Positions 27,306 to 35,414 of a DNA stretch of 64,000 nucleotides are shown here, piece after piece. Made by a program: the position numbers and the translations under genes. The notes under the pieces are model-generated. The model was given only the letters and a program-made list of their open reading frames with translations, was not told the DNA's origin and made no database searches. Origin of the DNA: Caballeronia sp. INDeC2. Its GTDB lineage: Bacteria; Pseudomonadota; Gammaproteobacteria; Burkholderiales; Burkholderiaceae. Location of the stretch: the NCBI RefSeq assembly GCF_023631325.1, contig NZ_JALQDG010000027.1, positions 186,001 to 250,000 on the forward strand, written 5' to 3'. The first letter of the stretch is position 1; each line of letters opens with the position of its first letter.

Positions 27306-27471
27306 CGGATTCATCCTTAACACGCCCGAGGAAGAAGAGGAGATCAACAGAGGTATAGCCTTGGACCCCGACACGTGGGAGCTTTCCGACGAAGAATTCA
27401 AACGGATGAAGCCCTACGCCGAATTCATGCGTGAGCATCATCCTGATCTGATCGAGCGATTGAAAACATGA
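27289..27471 (+). CDS. BrnA-like antitoxin, apparently short
   Basis: The 60 residues begin MQRTYNGFILNTPEEEEEINRGIALDPDTWELSDEEFKRMKPYAEF, which matches the N-terminal part of BrnA antitoxins. BrnA proteins usually run to 80-100 residues and end in a ribbon-helix-helix DNA-binding domain with a VRYDADVxEAFKxxGxGWQTRMN-type pattern. That part is missing here; the chain ends HHPDLIERLKT. It overlaps brnT by 17 bases on the same strand. It could neutralise the toxin but is unlikely to repress transcription as a standard BrnA does. A short natural form of the family is the alternative to truncation. Confidence 0.7.
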   Translation: MQRTYNGFILNTPEEEEEINRGIALDPDTWELSDEEFKRMKPYAEFMREHHPDLIERLKT

Positions 27472-27475
27472 GTTG

Positions 27476-27808
27476 TCAACTCGCGCCGCGCGTGCATGTT
27501 CGATGCGCAAACACGCGCGGCGCGATTCCCTCAACACGCGCTTCCGGCAGGACACGTTTCAGCGTGCGCAGCGTGAAGGAGAGATCCTCGCTGGCCGTAT
27601 CGAATTCGAGCCGCAACTCGCAGCCTTCGCGCTGCGCCTGGCTCACATAGATGCCAAGCGGCGAATGAAACAGCGCACGTATACGCTCCCTGGACGCCTC
27701 GCTGTCCGCGAAATGCGCCAGCGCCAGAATGCGCACACGCTGGAATGCGCCGAAACCTTCATCGTGTAATGTTTTGCGGCTGGCCACCCATGCAAGCGAC
27801 ATATCCAT
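27476..27808 (-). CDS. Hypothetical protein, 110 residues
   Basis: Not recognised. The protein reads like a real soluble domain (MDMSLAWVASRKTLHDEGFGAFQRVRILALAHFADSEASRERIRALFHSPLGIYVSQAQREGCELRLEFDTASEDLSFTLRTLKRVLPEARVEG). It has no signal peptide or membrane segment. GGAG eight bases before the ATG supports the start at 27808. It ends five bases from the end of the convergent brnA gene and lies downstream of the aspartate carbamoyltransferase gene on the same strand, separated by 94 bases. A role with either neighbour is not evident. Confidence 0.65.
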   Translation of the reverse strand: MDMSLAWVASRKTLHDEGFGAFQRVRILALAHFADSEASRERIRALFHSPLGIYVSQAQREGCELRLEFDTASEDLSFTLRTLKRVLPEARVEGIAPRVFAHRTCTRGAS

Positions 27809-27902
27809 GACCGTTGCTCCATCACGTATTCCTTGTGTAGAAGCATAGGCCGGCTTTCGTCAACGTCACGTTAAGAGATAGGGCCGCCGTGTAAAAAACG
27901 TA

Positions 27903-29192
27903 TCAATCGAAGCCGTGGAATACGGCATCGTCCGGGCCGACGGAGGCGGGCGATTTCCACGCCGCGTCGCGCATCGAATGGCGCACCTGATGCTCGACGC
28001 CCAGCAGCACCGCGAAGATCGCCATGCGCACCGCGATGCCGTTGTCGGTCTGACGGAAGATCGCGAGGCGTGAGTCGTGATTCAAATCCGTGGCGAGATC
28101 GTTCGCGCCGGGGCGGCTGTCGCGCGGCAGCGGATGCATGATGAGCGTATCGCGTCCGCAGACATCGTCGACGAGCGCCTGGTTGATCTGGAAATCGGGC
28201 ATATAGCCTTCGATGGATTCGTCGGCGAAACGCTCTTTCTGAATGCGCGTCGCATACACGACGTCCGCGCCCGCGAGTCCCGCGCGCAAATCGCTGGTTT
28301 GTTCGATCACATGATCGCCACGCGCGATACGTTCGACGATATGCGCCGGCATCTCCAGCGAACCCGGCGACACGAGCGTGAACTTCAGTCCTTTGTAGAG
28401 CGAAAGCAGCTTGGCGAGCGAATGTACGGTGCGCCCGTACTTGAGGTCGCCGACCATTGCGATATGCGCGCCATCGACGATCTTCCCGAGACGCGAAAAC
28501 TCGCGCTGGATCGTATAGAGGTCGAGCAGCGCCTGGCTCGGATGCTCGCCCGGACCGTCGCCGGCATTAATGACGGGAATGTTCGTCGCGCGCGCGAATT
28601 CGGCGACGGAGCCTTGCTCGGGATGCCGCACGACGATCGCGTCCGCGTAGCCGCTGATGACGCGGCTCGTGTCGTAGATCGACTCGCCCTTGGCCATCGA
28701 CGAGAACGTGAAGCCCGTCGTGTCGCACACCGAGCCGCCGAGACGCGCGAACGCCGCGCCGAAACTCACACGGGTGCGCGTGCTCGCCTCGAAGAACAGA
28801 TTGGCGAGCACCGCGCCTTCGAGCACGCGCGTGATCTTCTTGCGGCGCGCGATAGGCTGCATCATGTCGGCCGTGCGAAACAGTGCTTCGGCGGATTCGC
28901 GCGAAAACTGGTCGATCGAAAGCAGTTGCGGCCGGCCTTCGAATTCGATTGTCGAGTGTGCGCTCTGCGTATACGCACCCGTTTCCGGCATGCCCGCGAG
29001 AATCTCGCCGACGTAACGCGCGGCGATTTCCGGCATCGCGCGCGATTCCGGCGACTCGTCCGGCAGCAGCCAGGTATCGAGTGCGCGCCGCGTCACGCCG
29101 ATACGCGACGCGAAGGCGTCGCGAGTCATGTTCAGACGCCGCATGGCGTCGCGAAGAATCGTCTGCTGCTGAAGTTCCTGAGTCACCGTCAT
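27903..29192 (-). CDS. pyrB: Aspartate carbamoyltransferase with N-terminal helix-turn-helix domain
   Basis: Catalyses carbamoyl phosphate plus aspartate to carbamoyl-aspartate, the committed step of pyrimidine synthesis. The 429 residues are about 110 longer than the usual 310-residue catalytic chain. From about residue 95 the enzyme is intact: FFEASTRTRVSFGAAFARLGGSV (STRT binds carbamoyl phosphate), HPSQALLDLYTI, MVGDLKYGRTVHSLAKLL and HPLPR, then IFRQTDNGIAVRMAIF. Residues 10-60 (LRDAMRRLNMTRDAFASRIGVTRRALDTWLLPDES) look like an XRE-type helix-turn-helix. The C-terminus also extends past the family norm. A 21-bp palindrome lies ten bases upstream of the start. The yjbQ gene precedes it on the same strand with a 33-base gap. 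Autoregulation by the N-terminal domain is inference. Confidence 0.9.
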   Translation of the reverse strand: MTVTQELQQQTILRDAMRRLNMTRDAFASRIGVTRRALDTWLLPDESPESRAMPEIAARYVGEILAGMPETGAYTQSAHSTIEFEGRPQLLSIDQFSRESAEALFRTADMMQPIARRKKITRVLEGAVLANLFFEASTRTRVSFGAAFARLGGSVCDTTGFTFSSMAKGESIYDTSRVISGYADAIVVRHPEQGSVAEFARATNIPVINAGDGPGEHPSQALLDLYTIQREFSRLGKIVDGAHIAMVGDLKYGRTVHSLAKLLSLYKGLKFTLVSPGSLEMPAHIVERIARGDHVIEQTSDLRAGLAGADVVYATRIQKERFADESIEGYMPDFQINQALVDDVCGRDTLIMHPLPRDSRPGANDLATDLNHDSRLAIFRQTDNGIAVRMAIFAVLLGVEHQVRHSMRDAAWKSPASVGPDDAVFHGFD

Positions 29193-29201
29193 CGTCCCGT
29201 A

Positions 29202-29222
29202 AATATACGCGGTGCGTATATT
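29202..29222. promoter_or_regulatory. 21-bp palindrome upstream of pyrB, candidate operator
   Basis: AATATACGC (29202-29210) and GCGTATATT (29214-29222) form a perfect 9-bp inverted repeat around GGT. It lies between the yjbQ stop and the pyrB start and includes a TATATT hexamer that could serve as a -10 element on the minus strand. No T-run follows, so it is not a terminator. Its symmetry fits a dimeric helix-turn-helix protein. Confidence 0.6.
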
Positions 29223-29225
29223 AGG

Positions 29226-29645
29226 TCACTCGCCGATCAGATGCAAGACGAGTTCGCGCTGATGCTGCGCCGTCCGATGCTCGAACACGTAGATCCCTTG
29301 CCAGGTGCCGAGCACCATGCGGCCCGCTTCGACGGGAATCGAAAGCTGCACGGTGGTGAGGGCGGTGCGCAGGTGTGCGGGCATGTCGTCGGGGCCTTCG
29401 GTGTCGTGCACGTAGCGGCCGGGCGCTTCCGGCGCCACCGTTTCGAAATAGCGTTCGAGGTCGGTACGCACATCGGGGTCGGCGTTCTCCTGTATCAGCA
29501 ACGACGCCGACGTATGCCGGCAAAACAGCGTGAGCAAGCCGGTGCGAACGTCCTGAAGATCGATCCAGTGATCGATCTCGCGGGTGACTTCGTGCAGGCC
29601 GCGCGAGCCTGTCGCGACCGTCAGATGGTGGAGTGCCTGTTTCAT
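29226..29645 (-). CDS. YjbQ/UPF0047 family protein (secondary thiamine-phosphate synthase-like)
   Basis: Small cytoplasmic protein of 139 residues of the widespread UPF0047 family. Some members show weak thiamine-phosphate synthase activity, but the cellular role is unsettled. Signature features are GLHEVTREIDHWIDLQDVRTGLLTLFCRHTSASLLIQENADPDVRTDLERYFETVAP, the central HDTEGPDDMPAHLRTALTTVQLSIPV, and GRMVLGTWQGIYVFEHR. The ATG at 29645 begins MKQALHHLTVATG; the longer frame to 29903 is a shadow of the opposite-strand gene. It lies 33 bases upstream of pyrB on the same strand, so co-transcription is possible. Confidence 0.92.
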   Translation of the reverse strand: MKQALHHLTVATGSRGLHEVTREIDHWIDLQDVRTGLLTLFCRHTSASLLIQENADPDVRTDLERYFETVAPEAPGRYVHDTEGPDDMPAHLRTALTTVQLSIPVEAGRMVLGTWQGIYVFEHRTAQHQRELVLHLIGE

Positions 29646-29754
29646 GTCGGCCTCGGTGCGAAAAATGGGCGGTACGCCGTTGTGCGAGTTTACCGGCTTC
29701 CCGCGCGCCGGTTCGTTACGATGCGATGAACTATCCTGTCTGGACGATGGTTCG

Positions 29755-30255
29755 ATGCAAGGCGCGAAGATGGTCCGAATGCTTTCAAAAGGAAAAATGC
29801 TCTCGTTCATCGCCGTGCTGACGGCCTCATCGCTCACGCTCGGCGCCGACGACAAACGCGAGAATCGCGGCAACGATCCCTTCCTGCACGTATCGAGCGC
29901 CATTGCCGATTGCGCCGCGCCGCGCGGCCCGGTCGAAACCGAACAGGAATGGCTCGACGAAGCGCACTACCGCATCGAACGGGGCAATAGCTGCTGGATC
30001 GCGGGCCGCTGCCGCCTCTCGAACAGCTATCTCTACGACAAGGAAATCGCCGAGAGCGTGACGCGGCGCTTGAATTCGCTGAACGCGTCACTGCAATGGC
30101 GCGAGAAGACGAGCCTGTGGCTCACGCTGCAACGCCGCTTCATTTATCTCGACGGCTGCGTGTCGCGCGATTTCGACACGGCGCGCTTCGTGTCGGCACT
30201 CGGCGAGACGGCCGATGTCGAAAAGGTCATCGACCGCACGACGCGGCGGCCTTGA
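29755..30255 (+). CDS. Exported hypothetical protein with possible BON-like domain
   Basis: About 166 residues of unknown function. The N-terminus has a signal-like segment (MLSKGKMLSFIAVLTASSLTLGADD). The mature part includes DCAAPRGPVETEQEWLDEAHYRIERGNSCWIAGRCRLSNSYLYDKEIAESVTRRLNS, then LTLQRRFIYLDGCVSRDFDTARFVSALGETADVEKVID. It has three or four cysteines that could form disulfides. The end resembles the BON domain pattern of periplasmic proteins, but this is weak. Starts at 29755, 29770 and 29779 are all possible; the last two are closer to the signal peptide. It is divergent from yjbQ and 74 bases upstream of nfeD. Confidence 0.72.
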   Translation: MQGAKMVRMLSKGKMLSFIAVLTASSLTLGADDKRENRGNDPFLHVSSAIADCAAPRGPVETEQEWLDEAHYRIERGNSCWIAGRCRLSNSYLYDKEIAESVTRRLNSLNASLQWREKTSLWLTLQRRFIYLDGCVSRDFDTARFVSALGETADVEKVIDRTTRRP

Positions 30256-30329
30256 TTCTCGATTTGACCTAAGCTGAGAGAGAGACCAAACGAGGAACCG
30301 TCGCGCATGCGCGCGTCCGGTTTTCGCCG

Positions 30330-31712
30330 ATGAGAACGCACCTCGCCGACTGGCTGTGGACTTGCGCACGCTGCGCGCTATTGCTGATGGCGTTCGCATT
30401 CACGCCGATGACCGCAGCAGCAACGGCGCCTGCCGTCGTGATCCCGCTGAAGGGCGCGATCGGCCCGGCGAGTGCGGATTTCGTCGTGCGTTCGCTTGCC
30501 CGGGCAGCGGACGAGCGCGCGCAACTCGCCGTGCTGGAACTCGATACGCCGGGCGGCCTCGATCTCTCGATGCGTTCGATCATCCAGGCGATACTCGCTT
30601 CGCCCGTGCCGGTGGTCGCCTTCATCGCGCCGAGCGGGGCGCGCGCGGCGAGCGCGGGCACCTACATCACCTACGCGAGCCACATCGCGGCGATGGCGCC
30701 GGGCACGAACCTCGGCGCGGCGTCGCCCGTGCAGCTCGGCATGGGCGGACCGGAGCGCGAGCCGGCTGGCACGGGCAAGGCCGCATCGGACGCGCAATCG
30801 ACGGAAACCCGCAAGCAGATGCAGGACGCCGCCGCCTACATTCGCGGCCTCGCGCAACTGCGCGGACGCAACGCGCAATGGGCGGAGCGCGCGGTACGCG
30901 AGGCGGTGGCGCTGTCGGCGGCGGAAGCGCTGGCGCAGAACGTCATCGACCTGACCGCCGCCGACGTTCCCGACCTGCTCGCCAAACTCGACGGCCGCCA
31001 CGTCAAGACCGCGAGCGGCGATCACGTTCTCGCGACGAAGCACGCGCCGCTCGTCGTCGTGCAGCCCGACTGGCGCAGCCGCTTTCTCGCGACCATCACG
31101 GACCCGAGCGTCGCGCTGATCCTGATGATGATCGGCATGTACGGGCTCTTCTTCGAGTTCGCGAATCCCGGCATGGTGCTGCCGGGCGTCGCGGGCGCGA
31201 TCTGCCTGCTCGTCGGGTTGTTCGCTCTGCAACTATTGCCGATCAGTTTCGTCGGACTGGGATTGATCGTGCTCGGCATGGGCTTTCTGGTCGCGGAAAT
31301 GTTTCTGCCGACGTTCGGCTCGCTCGGCATCGGCGGGATCATCGCGTTCGCGATCGGCGCGCTCATGCTGATCGATACCGACGTGCCGGGCTTCGGCGTT
31401 CCCGTCGGCGTCGTCGTGGGGCTCGCGCTCTTCACGGCGCTGTTCGTGTTCACCGTGTCGGGCGTCGCGTTGAGAGCGCGCAAGCGGCCCGTGGTGAGCG
31501 GCGGCGAAGCGATGCTCGGCAGCATCGGCGTGATGTTGACGCACGAGCCCGAAAGCGGCTGGGCGCGTGTGCACGGCGAACGCTGGCGTGTGCAGCCGGC
31601 CGCGTCGCGAGCGTTGCCGCACGAAGGCGCGCGTGTGCGCGTGATCTCGCGTCACGGCCTCACGCTGACCGTCGAGCCGATCGACGGCGAACGCGAGGCC
31701 GGTCATTCCTGA
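30330..31712 (+). CDS. NfeD-type membrane serine protease
   Basis: ClpP-class membrane protease of the long NfeD family, partner of stomatin-like proteins, 460 residues. The signal segment covers about residues 1-32. The protease domain follows (VVIPLKGAIGPASADFVVRSLARAADERAQLAVLELDTPGG), with the nucleophile region SGARAASAGTYIT placing the likely catalytic Ser at 108. Four to five membrane helices follow at about 250-370 (ALILMMIGMYGLFFEFANPG, LGLIVLGMGFLVAEMFLP, GIIAFAIGALMLIDTDVPGFGVPVG). An OB-fold NfeD domain ends the chain. It is followed after 25 bases by its usual partner, the SPFH protein. Confidence 0.92.
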   Translation: MRTHLADWLWTCARCALLLMAFAFTPMTAAATAPAVVIPLKGAIGPASADFVVRSLARAADERAQLAVLELDTPGGLDLSMRSIIQAILASPVPVVAFIAPSGARAASAGTYITYASHIAAMAPGTNLGAASPVQLGMGGPEREPAGTGKAASDAQSTETRKQMQDAAAYIRGLAQLRGRNAQWAERAVREAVALSAAEALAQNVIDLTAADVPDLLAKLDGRHVKTASGDHVLATKHAPLVVVQPDWRSRFLATITDPSVALILMMIGMYGLFFEFANPGMVLPGVAGAICLLVGLFALQLLPISFVGLGLIVLGMGFLVAEMFLPTFGSLGIGGIIAFAIGALMLIDTDVPGFGVPVGVVVGLALFTALFVFTVSGVALRARKRPVVSGGEAMLGSIGVMLTHEPESGWARVHGERWRVQPAASRALPHEGARVRVISRHGLTLTVEPIDGEREAGHS

Positions 31713-31737
31713 ACATATCGACGATGAGGCTTGAAAA

Positions 31738-32505
31738 ATGGGGCTTACCTTTGGTTTCAGCGGCATTCTGATTGCGTTCGTCATCTTCATCGTCGCATCG
31801 GCGGTGCGCATCTTCCGTGAGTACGAGCGCGGCGTCGTGTTCATGCTCGGGCGCTTCTGGAAAGTGAAGGGACCGGGGCTCGTGCTGATCATTCCGGTCG
31901 TGCAGCAAGTCGTGCGCATGGATTTGCGCACCGTCGTGTTCGACGTCCCGCCGCAGGATGTCATCACGCGCGACAACGTGTCGGTGAAGGTGAACGCGGT
32001 CGTGTACTTTCGCGTCGTCGATCCGGAGAAGGCGGTGATCCAGGTCGCGCGCTTTCTCGATGCGACGAGCCAGCTCGCGCAGACCACGTTGCGCGCGATC
32101 CTCGGCAAGCACGAGCTCGACGAACTGCTGTCCGAGCGCGAGCGCCTCAACACCGACATCCAGCGCGTGCTCGATTCGCAGACCGACGCGTGGGGCATCA
32201 AGGTGTCGAACGTCGAGATCAAGGACGTCGACATCAACGAGACCATGATCCGCGCGATCGCCCGCCAGGCCGAAGCGGAGCGCGAGCGTCGCGCGAAGAT
32301 CATTCATGCGGAAGGGGAGTTGCAGGCGTCCGAGAAGCTTTTGCAGGCGGCGCAGATGCTCGCTCAGGCGCCGCAGGCGATGCAGCTTCGCTATCTGCAA
32401 ACCCTCACGCAAATCGCCGGCGACAAAAACTCGACGATCGTCTTTCCGGTGCCGGTCGATCTGGTGAGTTCCGTCATCGACCGGTTGACCAAGGGCCCGG
32501 CGTAG
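31738..32505 (+). CDS. SPFH/band 7 protein, slipin (stomatin-like)
   Basis: Membrane scaffold protein that oligomerises in the inner membrane and is cut or regulated by NfeD in known pairs. The 255 residues start with one membrane helix (LTFGFSGILIAFVIFIVASAVRIF). The SPFH domain follows: EYERGVVFMLGRFWKVKGPGLVLIIPVVQQVVRMDLRTVVFDVPPQDVITRDNVSVKVNAVVYFRVVDPEKAV. A coiled-coil rich C-terminal part ends ...QAPQAMQLRYLQTLTQIAGDKNSTIVFPVPVDL, typical of slipins. It is the second gene of the nfeD operon and converges on the AhpD-like gene, whose end is one base away. Confidence 0.94.
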   Translation: MGLTFGFSGILIAFVIFIVASAVRIFREYERGVVFMLGRFWKVKGPGLVLIIPVVQQVVRMDLRTVVFDVPPQDVITRDNVSVKVNAVVYFRVVDPEKAVIQVARFLDATSQLAQTTLRAILGKHELDELLSERERLNTDIQRVLDSQTDAWGIKVSNVEIKDVDINETMIRAIARQAEAERERRAKIIHAEGELQASEKLLQAAQMLAQAPQAMQLRYLQTLTQIAGDKNSTIVFPVPVDLVSSVIDRLTKGPA

Positions 32506-32506
32506 C

Positions 32507-33043
32507 TCAGACGAGCGCCGGAAAGTCGAGCGTCGTGTCGTTCACGCGATTCACGAGGTTCGTGAAGTTGATGACGCTCATGGCGAACAGCGTGTCGATG
32601 ACTTGCGCTTCCGAGTAGCCCGCTTCGCGCACTTCGGTGAGACGCGCCGCGTCGATGGTGCCTGTGGAACCCGCGACATGCCGCACGAAGCGTACGAGCG
32701 CATCGCGCTTCGCGTTGCCGGTCGCTTCGCCCGCGCGGATCTGCTGCGTTTCCTTTTGCGATAGCCCGACCATCTTGCCGACGACGGTATGCGCGGCGGC
32801 ACAGTAATCACAACCCGCGAGTTCGCTGACGGCGAGCTTGATCGCCTCGACGTCGGCCTTCTCGAGGCTGCTCTTCGCGAGGATCGCATCGCCGTTGAGC
32901 GCGGCGCCGAGCGCGGCGGGGCTATGTGTGCCGATGACCGCGTACGCGTTCGGCACGCGGCCGGCGGCCTTCTTGATGGCGGCGAAAAGATCGGCGGCAG
33001 CGCCCGTTGCTTCATTGACGTTGACTTGGGAAAGACGTGACAT
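32507..33043 (-). CDS. Carboxymuconolactone decarboxylase family protein (AhpD-like)
   Basis: Alkylhydroperoxidase-like redox protein of 178 residues. The family active-site motif appears as ELAGCDYCAAAHTVVGK, with Cys78 and Cys81 and His85, the CxxC-x3-H pattern used for peroxide reduction. Other parts fit the AhpD fold (NAYAVIGTHSPAALGAALNGDAIL, SLEKADVEAIKLAV). No signal peptide. The start has an AAGGAG ribosome site. It is divergent from a LysR regulator gene, which may control it; LysR genes often regulate the adjacent divergent gene. Confidence 0.88.
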   Translation of the reverse strand: MSRLSQVNVNEATGAAADLFAAIKKAAGRVPNAYAVIGTHSPAALGAALNGDAILAKSSLEKADVEAIKLAVSELAGCDYCAAAHTVVGKMVGLSQKETQQIRAGEATGNAKRDALVRFVRHVAGSTGTIDAARLTEVREAGYSEAQVIDTLFAMSVINFTNLVNRVNDTTLDFPALV

Positions 33044-33220
33044 GGTGTGCTCCTTGATTCAGTGGTTGCGCCATCTCGATGGCATGGATCGAACTTTAGG
33101 CGCATGCGTCTTTCGCGTGAATGCTCGCGCGGCTCGTTGAACCGCGCGATCGTCTCATCGTGCGAGTGCGGCGGCTTCATGCCATGATCGAGGCTCTCTG
33201 CACGCGTCACGATCACGCAC

Positions 33221-34156
33221 ATGGACTATCTGACGAGCCTGAAGGTGTTTTGCACGGTGGTCGAAGCGAAGAGCTTCGCGCGTGCGGCCGACATACTCGG
33301 CTTGTCGCCGCCCGTCGTGTCGCGCGCGATCGCGGGCCTCGAAGAGCGGCTCGGCAGCCGGCTTTTCAATCGCACGACGCGGCAGATTTCGCTAACCGAA
33401 ACCGCGGAACGCTTCTTCTCCGATTGCTCGCGCCTGCTCGACGAACTTCAGGCGATGGAAGAGCGCGCATCGAACCGCGCGAGCGAGGCGACGGGCCTGT
33501 TGCGGCTCGTCGCGCACACGACGGTGATGACAAGCCGCTATACGCCGCTCGTCGCGAGTTTCCGGCGCGCGCATCCGCACGTGCGCCTCGACGTGACGCT
33601 GACCGAGCGGCCCATCGATCTCGTCGGCGAAGGTTACGATCTCGCGATCGTGCTGCCGTTCATGCTCTCCACCGATACGGCGGTCACGCGCCTGCTCGAA
33701 ACCATTCCGCTCGTGCTCGTCGCGAGTCCCGCGTATCTCGCGCGGCGTCCCGCGCCGCGTCATCCGTCCGAACTCGTCGATCATGTGTTCGTGCCGATGT
33801 CGCCGTCGATCCGCAAGCCCGCGCTCACGTTTCGCATCGGCGGCGAGGAAGTGCGCGTGCCGCTCGATCACGACATGTCGTCCAACAGCGCGGTGTTCAA
33901 TCGCGAGATGGTGCTCCAGGGATTCGGCATCGGCGTGTTGCCGGCGGCGCTCGTCGCGCAGGAAGTGGCGACGGGGCGGCTCGTCACGCTGCTCGACGCG
34001 TACGAGCGCGTCGATTCCGCCATAGAGATTCGCATCGCGTACAGCACGCGCGCGCTCTTGCCGGCCAAGGTCCGCACATTCGTCGAACACGCGGTGCGCT
34101 TTTGCGCCGACGAAGGCATGCTGTCCGACCCGCCGAAAAGCCTCCGGGCCTTGTGA
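33221..34156 (+). CDS. LysR-family transcriptional regulator
   Basis: Regulator of 311 residues. The N-terminal winged helix-turn-helix spans about residues 1-60 (MDYLTSLKVFCTVVEAKSFARAADILGLSPPVVSRAIAGLEERLGSRLFNRTTRQISLTETAERFF). The effector domain runs from about 90 to 300 (GLLRLVAHTTVMTSRYTPLVASFRRAHPHVRLDVTLTERPIDLVGEGYDLAI). This resembles the CrgA/PecT-type LysR branch. It lies divergent from the AhpD-like gene and 157 bases upstream of the emrA gene on the same strand. Which of the two it controls cannot be told by sequence. Confidence 0.93.
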   Translation: MDYLTSLKVFCTVVEAKSFARAADILGLSPPVVSRAIAGLEERLGSRLFNRTTRQISLTETAERFFSDCSRLLDELQAMEERASNRASEATGLLRLVAHTTVMTSRYTPLVASFRRAHPHVRLDVTLTERPIDLVGEGYDLAIVLPFMLSTDTAVTRLLETIPLVLVASPAYLARRPAPRHPSELVDHVFVPMSPSIRKPALTFRIGGEEVRVPLDHDMSSNSAVFNREMVLQGFGIGVLPAALVAQEVATGRLVTLLDAYERVDSAIEIRIAYSTRALLPAKVRTFVEHAVRFCADEGMLSDPPKSLRAL

Positions 34157-34213
34157 CGCAAGGCTCGACGCGATTCTTTCCGCCAGCGTTATTCATTCGT
34201 GCGCGCTATGACT

Positions 34214-34313
34214 GTTGACTTGGTGCATATGCACATCTAGTCTTCCGGGCTATGACGGGCAGTGGATTCTCCCTTTCTCCAATCAAAATTGTGCATATGC
34301 ACTATAACCACAC
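34214..34313 (+). promoter_or_regulatory. emrA promoter with two identical 12-bp palindromes
   Basis: GTGCATATGCAC occurs at 34223-34234 and again at 34291-34302, 68 bases apart. The first lies in the 17-base spacer of a candidate promoter (TTGACT at 34214-34219, TAGTCT at 34237-34242). The second ends eleven bases before the emrA ATG. A dimeric repressor of MarR or similar type bound to both would block transcription. No such regulator gene is adjacent. Confidence 0.6.
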
Positions 34314-35405
34314 ATGACGACACCTACGACGAATATTCCATCGGTCTCCGCGCCCGCATTGGCGCGGCCGGCGCGCAAGATTCCCTGGATGCTGCTCGCG
34401 CTCGGGCTGGTCGGGCTCGCGCTGATCGCGGCCGTGACCTGGTGGGCGCTCGTGCTGCGCTTCGTGCAAACGACCGACGATGCCTACGTCGGCGGCGATG
34501 TCACCGTGCTCGCGCCGAAGGTCAACGGCTTCGTCACCGATGTGCTCGTGCAGGACAACCAGCGTGTGAAGGCGGGCCAGGTGCTGATCCGCCTCGATGC
34601 GCGCGACTACGACGCACGCCTCGCGCAAGCCGACGCCGAACTGTCGGGCGCACGCGCGTCGGTGGTCGAGTTGCAGGCGAAGGATGCGTTGCAGGCGGCC
34701 GTCATCAGTCAGCAGCAGGCGGAAGTGCGCGCATCGTCGGCGGAACTCACGCGCAGCGCGCAGGATCGTTCGCGCTATCGCGAGCTCGTGAAGGACGATG
34801 CCGTGTCGAACCAGATCGTCGAGCGCGCGGACGCGGACTATACGAAGGCGCAGGCGGCGGTGGATCGCAGCGGCGCGTCGCTGGTGGCGGCGAAGCGCCA
34901 GTTGAGCGTGATCGAAGCGCAGATCGCGGATGCGCAAGCGCGCGTCGCGACGGCCGAAGCGGCACGCCGCGTCGCGGAGCTGAACGTCGAATACACGACG
35001 ATCCGCTCGCCCGTCGATGGCTATGTCGGCAATCGCACGGCGCGCGTGGGCGTGCTCGCGAACGTCGGCACATCGCTCCTGACCATCGTGCCTTCGATGG
35101 GCCTTTGGGTCGATGCGAACTTCAAGGAAGACCAGCTCAAGAAAATGCGCGTGGGCGATGAAGCGGACGTCGAGCTCGACGCATCGAGCGTGCCGCTCAC
35201 CGGCCACGTTGAAAGTCTCGCGCCCGCAACTGGCGCGACCTTCAGCGTGCTGCCCGCGGAAAACGCAACCGGCAACTTCACGAAGATCGTGCAGCGCGTG
35301 CCGGTGCGTATTCGTCTCGATGTGCCGAAGGGCATGGAATCGGTGCTGCGTCCGGGCCTTTCGGCGACCGTGAAGGTCCACCTCGGCAAGCAGTCGAACG
35401 GCTGA
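34314..35405 (+). CDS. emrA: EmrA-type membrane fusion protein of a multidrug efflux pump
   Basis: HlyD-family periplasmic adaptor of 363 residues joining an inner-membrane MFS pump to an outer-membrane channel. One N-terminal membrane helix (PWMLLALGLVGLALIAAVTWWALVLRF) is followed by QTTDDAYVGGDVTVLAPKVNGFVTDVLVQDNQRVKAGQVLIRLDARDYDARLAQA, the biotinyl-lipoyl-like hallmark. A long alpha-helical hairpin covers about 100-220. The barrel domain (NVEYTTIRSPVDGYVGNRTARVGVLANVGTSLLTIVPSMGLWVDANFKEDQL) completes it. No Shine-Dalgarno sequence is visible; the operator palindrome lies in its place. It is the first gene of a tripartite efflux operon. Confidence 0.92.
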   Translation: MTTPTTNIPSVSAPALARPARKIPWMLLALGLVGLALIAAVTWWALVLRFVQTTDDAYVGGDVTVLAPKVNGFVTDVLVQDNQRVKAGQVLIRLDARDYDARLAQADAELSGARASVVELQAKDALQAAVISQQQAEVRASSAELTRSAQDRSRYRELVKDDAVSNQIVERADADYTKAQAAVDRSGASLVAAKRQLSVIEAQIADAQARVATAEAARRVAELNVEYTTIRSPVDGYVGNRTARVGVLANVGTSLLTIVPSMGLWVDANFKEDQLKKMRVGDEADVELDASSVPLTGHVESLAPATGATFSVLPAENATGNFTKIVQRVPVRIRLDVPKGMESVLRPGLSATVKVHLGKQSNG

Positions 35406-35414
35406 GGAGCAGTC

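Noticed and set aside
29584..29754. Upstream extension of the exported hypothetical gene
   Set aside because: It runs antisense through yjbQ and would bury the signal peptide inside the protein.
34223..34302. The two GTGCATATGCAC copies considered as transposon ends
   Set aside because: They are themselves palindromes in a promoter, only 68 bases apart, with no transposase or target duplication.
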